In this document: one piece after another, positions 33,718 to 46,600 of the stretch
Numbering within the stretch: the stretch's first letter is position 1
Layout: the number at the start of each line of letters is the position of its first letter
NCBI GenBank assembly: GCA_028826165.1
Contig: JAPDFW010000018.1
Span: 1-64,000 of the forward strand
DNA length: 64,000 nucleotides
From: Anaeramoeba ignava
Taxonomy: Eukaryota; Metamonada; Anaeramoebidae
Direction of reading: 5' to 3'
The notes under the pieces: generated by a model
What the model saw: the letters and a program-made list of their open reading frames with translations, nothing else
The model's database searches: none
Told to the model about the DNA's origin: nothing
Made by a program: the position numbers and the translations under genes

Positions 33718-36170
33718 TTAAAAATGAACAATTTTGCATTTATCTCTTTTTGTTTCCATTGGACAATAAGGACATTTAAATCTTCTTTCTCTTTCAGCAA
33801 GTCTATCAACTGCAATTCTACTTATAATATGACCTATTTTATAATTCATTTATAATTCATTTTTAATTCATTTTTAATTATTTTTTAATTCATTTAATTA
33901 TTTTCATGTCATGTTAATGAGAATTTTTTTTTGAAATTTCAATTCATTTCATGTTAATATTTTAATTTTAATTTTAATTTTAATTTTAATTTTAATTTTA
34001 ATTTTAATTTTAATTTTAATTTTAATTTTAATTTTAATTTTAATTTTAATTTTAATTTTAATTTTAATTTTAATTTTAATTTTAATTTTAATTTTAATTT
34101 TAATTTTAATTTTAATTTTAATTTTAATTCTTACCACAAGGAAGCATCATTGGTGGATTTTCGTTTGTTGTTGCTTCTTTTATAACAGGACAAATAAAAT
34201 TTGTATGAAACTTATAATTTTCATCCAAAGTCAATCTCAATTTGTAATTCATTTGAATGTTCAGCTTTTAAATTATTCAAAGCATTATTTTGAGAATTTG
34301 CAATAGGAATCAAAGATTGTAAAGTTTGAATACCAGCAGTAATTGCAAGATAAAGATTAGATTCTTGAGATAATCCAAGATTTTCACAGTATTCTTTTGT
34401 AAAGTTATGTTGAATAACATCCCATGAAGATTCATCAAATAAATAATTATATTCACTTGATTCAATATTTTTCAAAAAAACTAAACATCCAAATAATTTT
34501 TTGATTTCATTGAATTTTGATTTGGAAAATTTTGATAATTTTATTTTAGAATAATTAATTGCTTCCGGAATCTTTTTTTGTTTTAATAAATCAATATAAT
34601 AAAGTGAATGCAAGTCAAACTCAAGTGAACTTCCTTTTGAATCCAATTTTTCTTGATTTTTCTTGATCCAATTTAATGTTGAATCGATTTTGTGCTGTTG
34701 AAGATCTGATAAGATTTCAAACATTTCCACAAATTGTTCTCGAAAATTTTTTGATATTTCTGTTTCTGTTTCTGTTTCTTTGATGAATGAATCACCAATT
34801 TCGAATTTACCATCTCTGTAAAGATGTTCTGCAATTATTTGTTTTAATATTTTTTTATCAAATGGAGTTTTTTGAACGACTAAAGGTTCTAGATCAATTT
34901 TAGATTCCTTTTTTTTTCAATTTAAAATATAAATATTTAAAAAATATAAATATAAATATAAATATAAATATAAATATAAATATAAATATAAATATAAATA
35001 TAAATATAAATATAAATATAAATATAAATATAAATATAAATATAAATATAAATATAAATATAAATATAAATATAAATATAAATATAAAATATAAATATAA
35101 ATATAAATATAAATATAAATTTAAAATATAAATATAAATATAAATATAAATATAAATATAAATATAAAATATAAATATAAATATAAATTTAAATATAAAT
35201 ATAAATATAAATATAAATATAAATATAAATATAAAATATAAATATAAATATAAATATAAATATAAATATAAATATAAATATAAATATAAATATAAATATA
35301 AATATAAATATAAATATAAATAAAAATATAAATATAAAATATAAATATAAATATAAATATAAATATAAATATAAATATAAATATAAATATAAATATAAAT
35401 ATAAATAAAAATATAAAATATACAAAATATAAACATAAATATAAAATATAAAATATACTTTATAAAAATAAATATAAAAAAAATATAAAATATAAATATA
35501 AATATAAATATAAATATAAATATAAATATAAATATAAAAATATTTCATTTATAAAATTTAAATATAAATTTTTAAAATCTTCATTTTGTTCTATCTTCTG
35601 TTTTTGATAAATATAATTTCAAATATATTTATATTTAAATATTAAAAAAAAATATAAAGTAAAAAATCTAAATATGTTGTATGAAATATGTTTTATAAAT
35701 ATAATCATAAATATAAATATAAATATAAATATTTTATATAAATATAAATATAAATATAAATAAAAAATATAAAAAAAAATAAATATAATTCAAAATAAAA
35801 ATTTTTCATTATTATAATTATAATTATAAATATAAATATAAATATAAATATAAATATAAATATAAATATAAATATAAAATTATAAAATTATCAAGTTCAA
35901 TTTTTCATTTACTTTATCAAGAGTTTTAGAAAAATTTGCTAAACCAATATGATATTCTTTATGTGTATTCAATATTTGTTTGGTTTCTTTTTTTATTTCA
36001 TTTTTAGTTTCTTCTAATTTTTTAAAAAAATCTTCATTTTGTTCTTCTTCTGTTTTTTGACTCATAATTTCAAGTGTATTTACTATTGTTTCAAGTTTTG
36101 TTTCTAATTGTTTTGTTGTTGAAATGTGTTTTTTTTCTAATTTATCAAGTCTTTTTTGAATTTCTTCCAT
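33718..36170 (-). CDS. RMND5: RMND5/Gid2, RING subunit of the GID/CTLH ubiquitin ligase (3 exons)
   Basis: Exons on the minus strand: 36170-35913, 34907-34135, 33833-33718. Predicted about 381 aa (human RMND5A 391). The N-terminal helical part includes THKEYHIGLANFSKTLDK. LisH is ILKQIIAEHLYRDGKFEIGD, CTLH is ILSDLQQHKIDSTLNWIKKN then GSSLEFDLHSL, CRA runs to LNNLKAEHS, and the degenerate RING is FICPVIKEATTNENPPMMLP then CGHIIS and RRFKCPYCP. The RING lacks some zinc ligands, as in other Gid2 proteins. Near 34222 one extra base shifts the frame (ELQIEI then TLDENYKFH), a pseudogene mark or a consensus error. Both introns are repeat-filled. The GID/CTLH ligase degrades metabolic enzymes and N-degron substrates. 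Confidence 0.9.
33957..34129. repeat. Intron 2 repeat of RMND5, pure (TTTTAA)n
   Basis: Uninterrupted TTTTAA hexamers, the purest microsatellite in the window. The IKIKIK peptide on the minus strand is an artefact. Confidence 0.95.
34918..35880. repeat. Intron 1 repeat of RMND5, (AAATAT)n
   Basis: AAATAT hexamers with AAAATAT and longer A-run interruptions, filling the ~1 kb intron between the 36170-35913 and 34907-34135 exons. Long Tyr/Ile or Phe/Ile frames here are artefacts. Confidence 0.93.
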
Positions 36171-36355
36171 TTTATTATTTTTATTTTTATTTTTATTTTT
36201 ATAACAAAAAGAAATTTTAATTAAAAAGAAGAAAAATGAATTTATTTTTTTTCTCCTTTTTTTTTTTATTAAAAATTTAATTAAAAAAAGAAAAAAATTT
36301 TTTTCATTTTTTTTTTCCTTTTTTTTAATTAAATTTTCTTTCTAATTAATAAAAA
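36171..36355. promoter_or_regulatory. Divergent intergenic region, RMND5 / Nup58
   Basis: 185 bp of A/T homopolymer-rich sequence between two start codons on opposite strands; presumably bidirectional. No conserved motif recognised. Confidence 0.4.
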
Positions 36356-38139
36356 ATGCAACAACAACAACAACAACAACAAACACAACAACAACAAATA
36401 CAACAACAACAAATACAAATAGTTCCAAACACAAGATTTGAAGAACTTCCAGAACCAATTCAAAAACATTTCCTTCAATTTGAGTAAATAATTTTAATAA
36501 TAAATTTAATAATAAATTTAATAATAAATTTAATAATTAATTTAATAATAATTTTAATAATAAATTTAATAATAAATTTAATAATAATTTAATAATAATT
36601 TTAATAATAATTTTAATAATAAATTTAATAATAAATTTAATAATAATTTTTAATAATAATTTAATAATAAATTTAATAATAAATTTAATAATAAATTTAA
36701 TAATAATTTTAATAATAATTTTAATAATAATTTTAATAATAATTTTAATAATAATTATAATAATAATTTTAATAATAATTTTAATAATAATTTTAATAAT
36801 AATTTTAATAATAATTTTAATAATAATTTTAATAATAAATTTTAATAATAATTTTAATAATAATTTTAAATAATAATTTTAATAATAATTTTTAATAATA
36901 ATTTTAATAATAATTTTAATAATAAATATAATAATAATTTTAATAATAATTTTAATAAATTTAATAATAAATTTAATAATAATTTTAATAATAAATTTAA
37001 TAATAAATTTAATAATAAATTTAATAATAAATTTAATATTAATTTTAATAATAATTTTATTAATAATAAATTTAATAATAATTTTAATAATAATTTTAAT
37101 AATAATTTTAATAATAAATTTAATAATAATTTTAATAATAATTTTAATAATAATTTTAATAATAATTTTAATAATAATTTTAATAATAATTTTAATAATA
37201 ATTTTAATAATAATTTTAATAATAATTTTAATAATAATTTTAATAATAATTTTTAATAATAATTTTTAATAATAATTTTTAATAATAATTTTAATAATAA
37301 ATATAATAATAAATTTAATAATTAATTTAATAATTAATTTAATAATTAATTTAATAATAAATTTAATAATAATTTTAATAATAAATTTAATAATAATTTT
37401 ATTAATAATTTTATTAATAATTTAATAATAAATTTAAATTTTTAGACAAGAATTAGAAAAACAAAAAGAAACACGAATCGAAGTAGCAACAAAAGAATTA
37501 AAAGAAACAGTTGAACAAATCGAGAAGTTTGAAGAATCGATGGAGAATCTTGGGAATGCCTACAACAAAGATAGCGTAATAGTAAATCAAATAAAAAAAG
37601 AAAACCAACAACAAGCATATGAAACAGAAGAAGCAAACCGACTTTTAGAAACATTAAAAAACTCAAGTTATCGAGAAGAACCCAGTCAATTATCGCCATA
37701 TTTTGAAAAGCTTCTCGAAAAAATACAGTCAAAAATGGTTGAATATAATACAATTATTGAAGATATTGAATCATTTATATCGTCAAATTCTCAGCAACCT
37801 TTCGAACAGTTCCTCGCCCAACAAACCCTCCCAAATCCTGATTCAAAAACAAATGCGAGAGTAGTCAATCCCCCGAAAGTGATCCATGATACCATTCATT
37901 CTCAGTATCAAAAATTCATGGAACTTGTTGGCAAAATTTCCTTTATTCATGAGCAAGTTGACATTCTTCGCGAAGAGTTTTTGCGTATTTTTCGTCATGT
38001 TTTCCCAAATTCTCCTAATCCTCTTGATCAACCTGATCAGGATGATGTTGAAAATAGGGCTGTTCCTCGTTTTATTAATCTTGATCAAGACAATTCTCCA
38101 AATCTGATCCAAATTTTACCCAATTCTCAATTCAATTAA
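36356..38139 (+). CDS. Nup58/Nup49-like nucleoporin without FG repeats (2 exons)
   Basis: Exons 36356-36483 and 37446-38139, in frame, 273 aa. It starts with a polyglutamine run (residues 2-22), then FEELPEPIQKHFLQFEQELE. A coiled-coil region contains SPYFEKLLEKIQSKMVEYNT and ending helices SQYQKFMELVGKISFIHEQV and EEFLRIFRHVF. This pattern (a P-S-x-YF segment, then a helix with 'IHE.V..L...YL..R..F') matches the coiled-coil of Nup58/p45, a component of the central channel Nup62-Nup58-Nup54 complex. The FG repeats usual for the family are absent here; only Gln-rich sequence is seen. A divergent Nup54/62 family member is the main alternative. Confidence 0.7.
36484..37445. repeat. Intron repeat of the Nup58-like gene, (AATAATTTT)n
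   Basis: The 962-bp intron is filled from donor to acceptor with AATAATTTT/AATAAATTT nonamers. Confidence 0.93.
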
Positions 38140-38320
38140 AATTAAAATTAAAATTAAAATTAAATTTTACATTTTAAATTTATAACTTTATAAAACAATT
38201 TTTTTTGGTGTTGTTTGTTAATAATATTTTTCTTTACTTCTAAAAATAGAAACAAACAATTCTTCCTTTTTTTTGTTTATTTATTCTTTTCCTTCTTCTT
38301 TTTCTTCAATCAATTCTTTT
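38140..38320. other. 3' region of Nup58-like gene
   Basis: Short (AAATTA)n run then T-rich sequence leading into the hairpin array. No gene. Confidence 0.4.
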
Positions 38321-39690
38321 CAAAAATAAAACAATTATTAAAATTAATTATTATCAACAGTACTATTTCTTAAAGATTATAAGTCCAATCTGGATAAATT
38401 TCTTTTAGCATTAGGTTCAGTTTCTAAAAAATAATGTTAAAAGGGATTTATTCAGATTGGCATCCCTTTTTTAATTTATTTAATTTCTTTCCGAAAATAA
38501 GGGAATTATTAAAATTAATTATTATCAACAGCACTATTTCTTAAAGATTATAAGTCCAATCTGAATAAATTTCTTTTAACATTAGGTTCAGTTTCTAAAA
38601 AATAATGTTAAAAGGGATTTATTCAGATTGGCATCCCTTTTTTAATTTATTTAATTTCTTTCCGAAAATAAGGGAATTATTAATATCAACTATTATCAAC
38701 AGTACTATTTCTTTAAAGATTATAAGTCCAATCTGGATAAATTTCTTTTAACATTAGGTTCAGTTTCTAAAAAATAATGTTAAAAGGGATTTATTCAGAT
38801 TGGCATCCCTTTTTTTTATTTATTTAATTTCTTTCCGAAAATAAGGGAATTATTAAAATTAATTATTATCAACAGTACTATTTCTTAAAAGATTGTAAGT
38901 CCAATCTGGATAAATTTCTTTTAACATTAGGTTCAGTTTCTAAAAAATAATGTTAAAAGGGATTTATTCAGATTGGCATCCCTTTTTTTATTTATTTAAT
39001 TTCTTTCCGAAAATAAGGGAATTATTAATATCAACTATTATCAACAGTACTATTTCTTAAAGATTATAAGTCCAATCTGGATAAATTTCTTTTAACATTA
39101 GGTTCAGTTTCTAAAAAATAATGTTAAAAGGGATTTATTCAGATTGGCATCCCTTTTTTTTATTTATTTAATTTCTTTCCGAAAATAAGGGAATTATTAA
39201 AATCAACTATTATCAACAGTACTATTTCTTAAAAGATTATAAGTCCAATCTGAATAAATTTCTTTTAACATTAGGTTCAGTTTCTAAAAAATAATGTTAA
39301 AAGGGATTTATTCAGATTGGCATCCCTTTTTTTAATTTATTTAATTTCTTTCCGAAAATAAGGGAATTATTAAAATTAATTATTATCAACAGCACTATTT
39401 CTTAAAAGATTGTAAGTCCAATCTGAATAAATTTCTTTTAACATTAGGTTCAGTTTCTAAAAAATAATGTTAAAAGGGATTTATTCAGATTGGCATTCCT
39501 TTTTTTAATTTATTTAATTTCTTTCCGAAAATAAGGGAATTATTAATATTAATTATTATCAACAGCACTATTTCCTTTTTCTCAAGTCCAATCTGAATAA
39601 ATTTCTTTTAACATTAGGTTCAGTTTCTAGTAAAAATAATGTTAAAAGGAGTTTGTTCAGATTGGCGTTTTTGTTTTCTTTTTTTTGTTT
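38321..39690 (+). ncRNA. Eight-copy ~172-bp array of hairpin units, candidate small-RNA cluster
   Basis: Units start at hairpin positions 38385, 38556, 38728, 38901, 39072, 39245, 39418 and 39588 (spacing 170-173 bp). Each unit has a conserved leader (CCGAAAATAAGGGAATTATT, then TTATCAACAG and ACTATTTC), then a 76-78 nt hairpin, then GGCATCCC and a run of T that would stop RNA polymerase III. The arms run from CCAATCTG to ARCATTA and from TAATGTTAAAA to CAGATTGG, 29 bp if G-U pairs are allowed, around an 18-20 nt loop starting GGTTCAG. Substitutions between copies keep pairing on the plus strand (A-U to G-U and back). There is no ORF. Function unknown: an hpRNA or miRNA-like precursor or other Pol III RNA are possibilities. 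Confidence 0.7.
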
Positions 39691-40608
39691 TTATTTTTTG
39701 ATTTATAATTTTATAATTTTACTTAAATAAACACAAAATTAAAAAGTTTCATCAATTTTTGTTTTTTTTTTCTTTTCATCAAAAAAAATTTTTTTTTCAA
39801 TTTTTGATCATTTCATTTTCTTATTCAACAAAAGACCCCAAAAAAAAAACAAAAATGAATTTAAAAATCAATAAGATAACAATAATAACAATAATAATAC
39901 AATTAATAATAATATCAAGTTTAATAAAAGGAATTAAAAGTGATGCAACAACTTGTCAAAATAAATATGAACAAGAAATATTTGGTGGAACAGAAGAAGG
40001 ATTAGAAATGGTATTTTTAGCAACAGGAAAAGATATACCAAAAGATTTAGGAGATTACGATTTATGTAATATGCTTCCAGATGCACATCATTGTGTAATT
40101 ACTTTTGGATTTAATATAAGTGGATATGTTATTCCTTTAACTTGGGGATTTTGTTTACCTAAAGAATGTAATGAAGAATATGCACCTTATGCTCTTGAAG
40201 TTTATATTTCTTTATTTTATTCATATGCTTCTGTTGCTGATTATCCTATTGATGTTTATTGTTCTGATACTTTTAAGAAAAATTATTCAGTTGGAACTAT
40301 AATTACTTTAATTATTATTATTCTTTTTGGATCTTTTGCTATTATTGGAACTATTTTTAAATATTTTAATATTTCTCCAAATTCACAAAATCAATTAAAA
40401 TTTAAACAAAATCAACAAAATTTCCTTAATATAAAAGATAATGAAATACAAAAAGAAACTATTCCAAAATGGAAAACTATTTTATTCAAATTTTTCAGTT
40501 TTTATTCATTACAAGTAAATTGGAAAAAACTAATTGAAAAACATCCAGATCCAAGTTTTAAACATTTAAATGGAATTCGAGCTCTTTCAATGTTTTGGAT
40601 TATTTTTG

Positions 40609-41439
40609 GTATTTTATTTAAATAATCAAATAATAAAATAACTAAATAATCAATTAATTAAATAATTAAATAATTAAATAATAAAATAATTAAATAATTA
40701 ATTAATAAAATAATAAAATAATTAAATAATTAAATAATCAAATAATAAAATAATAAAATAATTAAAATAATTAAATAATTAAATAATTAAATAATAAAAT
40801 AATTAAATAATTAAATAATAAAATAATCAATTAATCAAATAATAAAATAATAAAATAATTAAATAATAAAATAATAAAATAATTAAATAATCAATTAATA
40901 AAATAATAAAATAATAAAATAATAAAATAATCAATTAATCAAATAATAAAATAATTAAATAATCAAATAATAAAATAATCAAATAATAAAATAAATAAAA
41001 TAATAAAATAATAAAATAATTAAATAACTAAATAATTAAATGATAAAAATAATTAAATAATAAAATAATTAAATAATTAAATAATTAAATAATAAAATAA
41101 TCAAATAATCAAATAATCAAATAATCAAATAATCAAATAATCAAATAATAAAATAATCAAACAATAAAAATAATTAAATAATAAAATAATCAAATAATTA
41201 AATATTTAAATAATTAAATAATAAAATAATTAAATAATAAAATAATCAAATAATCAAATAATATAATAATGAAATAATCAAATAATTAAATAATCAAATA
41301 ATAAAATAATAAAATAATCAAATAATATAATAATGAAATAATCAAATAATTAAATAACTAAATAATAAAATAATAAAATAATCAAATAATCAAATAATCA
41401 AATAATCAAATAATCAAATAATGAAATAATAAAATAAAG
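40609..41439. repeat. Intron 1 repeat of acyltransferase copy A, (AAATAAT[T/C/A])n
   Basis: 831 bp of AAATAATT/AAATAATC/AAATAATA units. The equivalent introns are 656 bp in copy B (44444-45099) and 543 bp in copy C (48187-48729), with the same motif. Confidence 0.92.
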
Positions 41440-41656
41440 GACACACTGTTTATATTCAAAGAGGAATTGGATATAATAATGAATTATATATATATGGAGA
41501 TAAAGCGCAAATTAGTAAATGGCCATTCCAGTTTATTTTAGGAGCAGAATTTGCAGTAGATACATTTTTTTTCTTAAGTGGACTTTTAATGGCACATTTC
41601 GCTATTGAAAAACTTCAACAACATAAATTTAATATTGGTTGTTTTTATTTCCATCG

Positions 41657-41996
41657 GTAATTTTATTTATTTCAAACATTTTAAATCAAATCAAATATCA
41701 AATTAAATTAAATCAAATTAAATTAAATCAAATCAAATTAAATCAAATTAAATCAAATCAAATATCAAAATTAAATATTAAATCAAATATCAAATCAAAT
41801 ATCAAATCAAATATCAAATCAAATATCAAATTAAATATCAAATCAAATTAAATCAAATCAAATATTAAATCAAATCAAATCAAATCAAATTAAATTAAAT
41901 TAAATATCAAATTAAATATCAAATTAAATTAAATTAAATTAAATTAAATTAAATATCAAATATCAAATATTAAATTTAATTAAAAGATTTTGGAGA
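41657..41996. repeat. Intron 2 repeat of acyltransferase copy A, (AAATCAAATT)n
   Basis: AAATCAAATTAAATATC-type units between donor GTAATTTTATTT and acceptor AAAAG. The same motif occurs in copies B and C. Confidence 0.88.
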
Positions 41997-43192
41997 CTTC
42001 TTCCTTCACTTGGATTTATAATTCTTTTTTTTACTAATATTACAATGCTTTTGGGTAATGGTCCAATTTTTGGAGGACTTAAAGATTTTATTCATGATAC
42101 ATGTGGAAAACATTGGTATTCAAGTCTTTTATTTTTTAATAATTTTTATCCAAAAGATTTTGATGATGAATGCATAAGTAATTATTTATTTGGAAATAAA
42201 TTGGAATAAATTAGGAATAAATTGAAAATAAAATTGAAAATGAAATAAATTAGGTTGGGTTTGGTATCTTGCTAATGACAGCTCAATTCTTTGTTATAAG
42301 TCCAATTTTCTTTTATTCATTTTATTTAATGCCTTTATTTGGATTTTTAGTTGTTCTTGCTTTTATAATTACTTCTGTTGTTTTAAATTTTTGGATTGTT
42401 CATCATTGGAATATTGTTTATTATACATTTGGATCAACAGAAGAAGATTATTCAAACAAAATTTATACCAAACCATACACAAGAATTCTTCCATATCTTG
42501 CTGGATGTTTAATTGCAATGCTTTTGAATATTTTACAAAAAGTTAAAAAATCAAATGAAATTTACAAACATAATATTAATATTAATGATAAAGATAATAA
42601 TGATAAAATTGAAAAAGAAATTGATACAGATAGTGAAAATGAAGATAATCAAAAATTAACAGAAAAAACACAATTAATTGAAAGTGAAAATGAAAATTAT
42701 AGAAAACAAAGAGATTGGAAAATTCAAATTATTTTTGATTATATTATTCCAATTTCAATTTTTGTTGTTAGTTTTATTTTAATACTTGTTATGGTATTTG
42801 TTCCATATGATAATTATAAACATATGGGAACAAAATGGACAGTAGGTGAAAGTGCAACATATATTGGATTTTCTAAACTTATTTGGGGACTTTCAGTTGG
42901 AGGAATTGTATTTGTTTATTCATATTATGAAGCACCAAAATGTTTAATCAAAAAATTTTTATCACTTGATTTTTGGACACCATTAGCCAAATTAACTTAT
43001 AATGCTTATTTAGTTCATCCTATTATTATGATTGTTGTTGTTTACAGTTCAAGAATTCTTTATAATTATGCAGCAATGCCTATTTTTTATTCAACAACAG
43101 TTTATGTTATTTTAAGTTATTTTTTCTCAATGATTGTTTATTTTCTTGTTGAAAGACCATTTATGCATTTTGAACGAGAAATTATTACGTAA

Positions 43193-43689
43193 ATTATTTA
43201 TTATTTATTTAATTTATTTATTAATTTATTTATTTATTTATTTATTTTATTAGATTCGTAATGAAACCAAGAAAATAATCAATTTTTTTAATTCCAATTT
43301 TTTTAATTCCAATTTTTAATTCCAATTTTTTTAATTCCAATTCTTTCTCTTTTTCTTTTTCTTTTAATTTCAATCTTTTTAAATTCCAAATTTTTTTAAT
43401 TTCAATCTTTTTTAATTCCAATTTTTTAAATTCCAATTAAGATCAATTAAAATAAAACAAAAAATAATCTTCAATTTAATTTTGATTTTATTTCAATTTT
43501 TAATTTAAATTTTATTTTAATTTATTAAATAATTCTTATTTAGAAAAAGAGAAAAAGAGAAAAAGAATTTATTTTATTTATTTTTTGTTTGATTAATTTA
43601 ATTTAATTTAAAATTATTTTTTTTTTAATTTTTTTTTTTTCAATTTTTCATTTTTTTTTTTGATTAAAAAAAGCAAAAAAAAAACAAAA
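43193..43689. other. Intergenic region between acyltransferase copies A and B
   Basis: (TTTA)n then AATTCCAATTTTTTT units and a T-rich leader. It is near-identical in layout to 46905-47432, showing that the duplicated unit includes the intergenic region. Confidence 0.6.
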
Positions 43690-46600
43690 ATGAATTTAAA
43701 AATCAATAAGATAACAATAATAACAATAATAATACAATTAATAATAATATCAAGTTTAATAAAAGGAATTAAAAGTGATGCAACAACTTGTCAAAATAAA
43801 TATGAACAAGAAATATTTGGTGGAACAGAAGAAGGATTAGAAATGGTATTTTTAGCAACAGGAAAAGATATACCAACAGATTTAGGAGATTACGATTTAT
43901 GTAATATGCTTCCAGATGCACATCATTGTGTAATTACATTTGGATTTAATATAAGTGGATATGTTATTCCTTTAACTTGGGGATTTTGTTTACCTAAAGA
44001 ATGTAATGAAGAATATGCACCTTATGCTCTTGAAGTTTATATTTCTCTATTTTATTCATATGCTTCTGTTGCTGATTATCCTATTGATGTTTATTGTTCT
44101 GATACTTTTAAAAAAAATTATTCAGCTGGAACTATAATTACTTTAATCATTATTGTTCTTTTTGGATCTTTTGTTATTATTGGAACTATTTTTAAATATT
44201 TCAATATTTCTCCAAATTCACAAAATCAATTAAAATTTAAACAAAATCAACAAAATTTCCTTAATATAAAAGATAATGAAATACAAAAAGAAACTATTCC
44301 AAAATGGAAAACCATTTTATTCAAATTTTTCAGTTTTTATTCATTACAAGTAAATTGGAAAAAATTAATTGAAAAACATCCAGATCCAAGTTTTAAACAT
44401 TTAAATGGAATTCGAGCTCTTTCAATGTTTTGGATTATTTTTGGTATTTTATTTAAATAATTAAATAATAAAATAATAAAATAATCAATTAATCAAATAA
44501 TAAAATAATTAAATAATAAAATAATAAAATAATTAAATAACTAAATAATCAAATAATCAAATAATTAAATAATAAAATAATTAAATAATAAAATAATAAA
44601 ATAATTAAATAATTAAATAATAAAAATAATAAAATAATTAAATAATAAAATAATTAAATAATAAAATCAAATAATCAAATAATAAAATAATCAAATAATC
44701 AAATAATTAAATAATAAAATAATAAAATAATAAAATAATAAAATAATTAAATAATAAATAATAAAAATAATAAAATAATCAATTAAAAAAATAATAAAAT
44801 AATTAAATAATAAAATAATAAAATAATAAAATAATCAAATAATAAAATAATCAAATAATTAAATAATAAAATAATAAAATAATTAAATAATAAAATAATA
44901 AAATAATAAAATAATAAAATAATAAAATAATTAAATAATCAAATAATAAAATAATCAAATAATTAAATAATAAAATAATTAAATAATAAAATAATTAAAT
45001 AATATAATAATAAAATAATGTTAATAAAATAATTAAATAATCAAATAATAAAATAATCAAAATAATAAAATAATTAAATAATCAAATAATAAAATAAAGG
45101 ACACACTGTTTATATTCCAGTGGGAGTTGGATATAATAATGAAGCATATGTATTTGGAGATAATGGACAAATTAGTAAATGGCCATTCCAGTTTATTTTA
45201 GGAGCAGAATTTGCAGTAGATACATTTTTTTTCTTAAGTGGACTTTTAATGGCACATTTTGCTATTGAAAAACTTCAACAACATAAATTTAATATTGGTT
45301 GTTTTTATTTCCATCGGTAATTTTATTTATTTCAAACATTTTAAATCAAATCAAATATCAAAATTAAATTAAATTAAATTAAATCAAATTAAATTAAATC
45401 AAATTAAATTAAATTAAATTAAATATCAAATTAAATTAAATCAAATCAAATAAATCAAAATCAAATCAAAATCAAATCAAAAAATCAAATATCAAATCAA
45501 ATCAAATTAAATCAAATCAAATTAAATCAAATATCAAATATCAAAAATTTTCAAAATCAAATAAAGATTTTAAATAAAATTTTCAAATCAAATTCTTCCT
45601 TCACTTGGATTTATAATTCTTTTTTTTACTAATATTACAATGCTTTTGGGTAATGGCCCAGTTTTTGGTTCTATGAAAGATTTTATTCATGATACATGTG
45701 GAAAACATTGGTATTCAAGTCTTTTATTTTTTAATAATTTTTATCCAAAAGAATTTGATGATGAATGCATAAGTAATTATTTATTTAGGAATAAATTTGA
45801 AATAAAATTGGAAATAAATTGGAAATAAAATTGGAAATAAAATTGAAAATAAATTGAAAATAAATTGAAAATAAATTTGGAATAAATTTGAAATAAAATT
45901 GGAAATAAAATTGAAAATGAAATAAATTAGGTTGGGTTTGGTATCTTGCTAATGATACTCAATTCTTTGTTATAAGTCCAATTTTCTTTTATTCATTTTA
46001 TTTAATGCCTTTATTTGGATTTTTAGTTGTTCTTGCTTTTATAATTACTTCTGTTGTTTTAAATTTTTGGATTGTTCATCATTGGAATATTGTTTATTAT
46101 ACATTTGGATCAACACAAGAAGATTATTCAAACAAAATTTATACCAAACCATACACAAGAATTCTTCCATATCTTGCTGGATGTTTAATTGCAATGCTTT
46201 TGAATATTTTACAAAAAGTTAAAAAATCAAATGAAATTTACAAAAATAATATTAATATTAATGATAAAGATAATAATGATAATAAAGATAAAGATAAAGA
46301 TAAAGATAATAATGATAAAATTGAAAAAGAAATGGATACAGATAGTGAAAATGAAGATAATCAAAAATTAACAGAAAAAACACAATTAATTGAAAGTGAA
46401 AATGAAAATTATAGAAAACAAAGAGATTGGAAAATTCAAATTATTTTTGATTATATTATTCCAATTTCAATTTTTGTTGTTAGTTTTGTTTTAATACTTG
46501 TTATGGTATTTGTTCCATATGATAATTATAAACATATGGGAACAAAATGGACAGTAGGTGAAAGTGCAATATATATTGGATTTTCTAAACTTATTTGGGG

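Larger units (their letters stand above)
39855..43192 (+). pseudogene. NRF-6-like acyltransferase, copy A (frameshifted in exon 4)
   Basis: Exons 39855-40608, 41440-41656, 41997-42177, 42254-43192, as in copy C. The product would have a signal peptide, a cysteine-rich NRF domain (WGFCLPKEC, DVYCSD) and an acyltransferase-3 membrane domain starting HLNGIRALSMFWIIFG and continuing HTVYIQRG. Exon 4 has GACAGCTCAA where copies B and C have GATACTCAA. The net extra base (exon length 939 = 974 - 36 + 1, the 36 being an in-frame repeat deletion) shifts the frame just after WYLAND. Downstream sequence is otherwise conserved and open in the shifted frame. Either a recent pseudogene or a consensus error. 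ATG 39855 is chosen because all three copies share it. Confidence 0.8.

Noticed and set aside
34900-35548. Long Tyr/Ile and Phe/Ile minus-strand ORFs
   Set aside because: They lie in the AAATAT repeat of RMND5 intron 1 and are interrupted by correct splice sites on either side.
38321-39690. CRISPR-like array
   Set aside because: Repeats are contiguous 172-bp units without unique spacers, in a eukaryotic context.
39759-39854. Upstream ATG at 39759 for acyltransferase copy A
   Set aside because: The extra Phe-rich segment is T-tract translation absent from copies B and C; the shared ATG gives a proper signal peptide.
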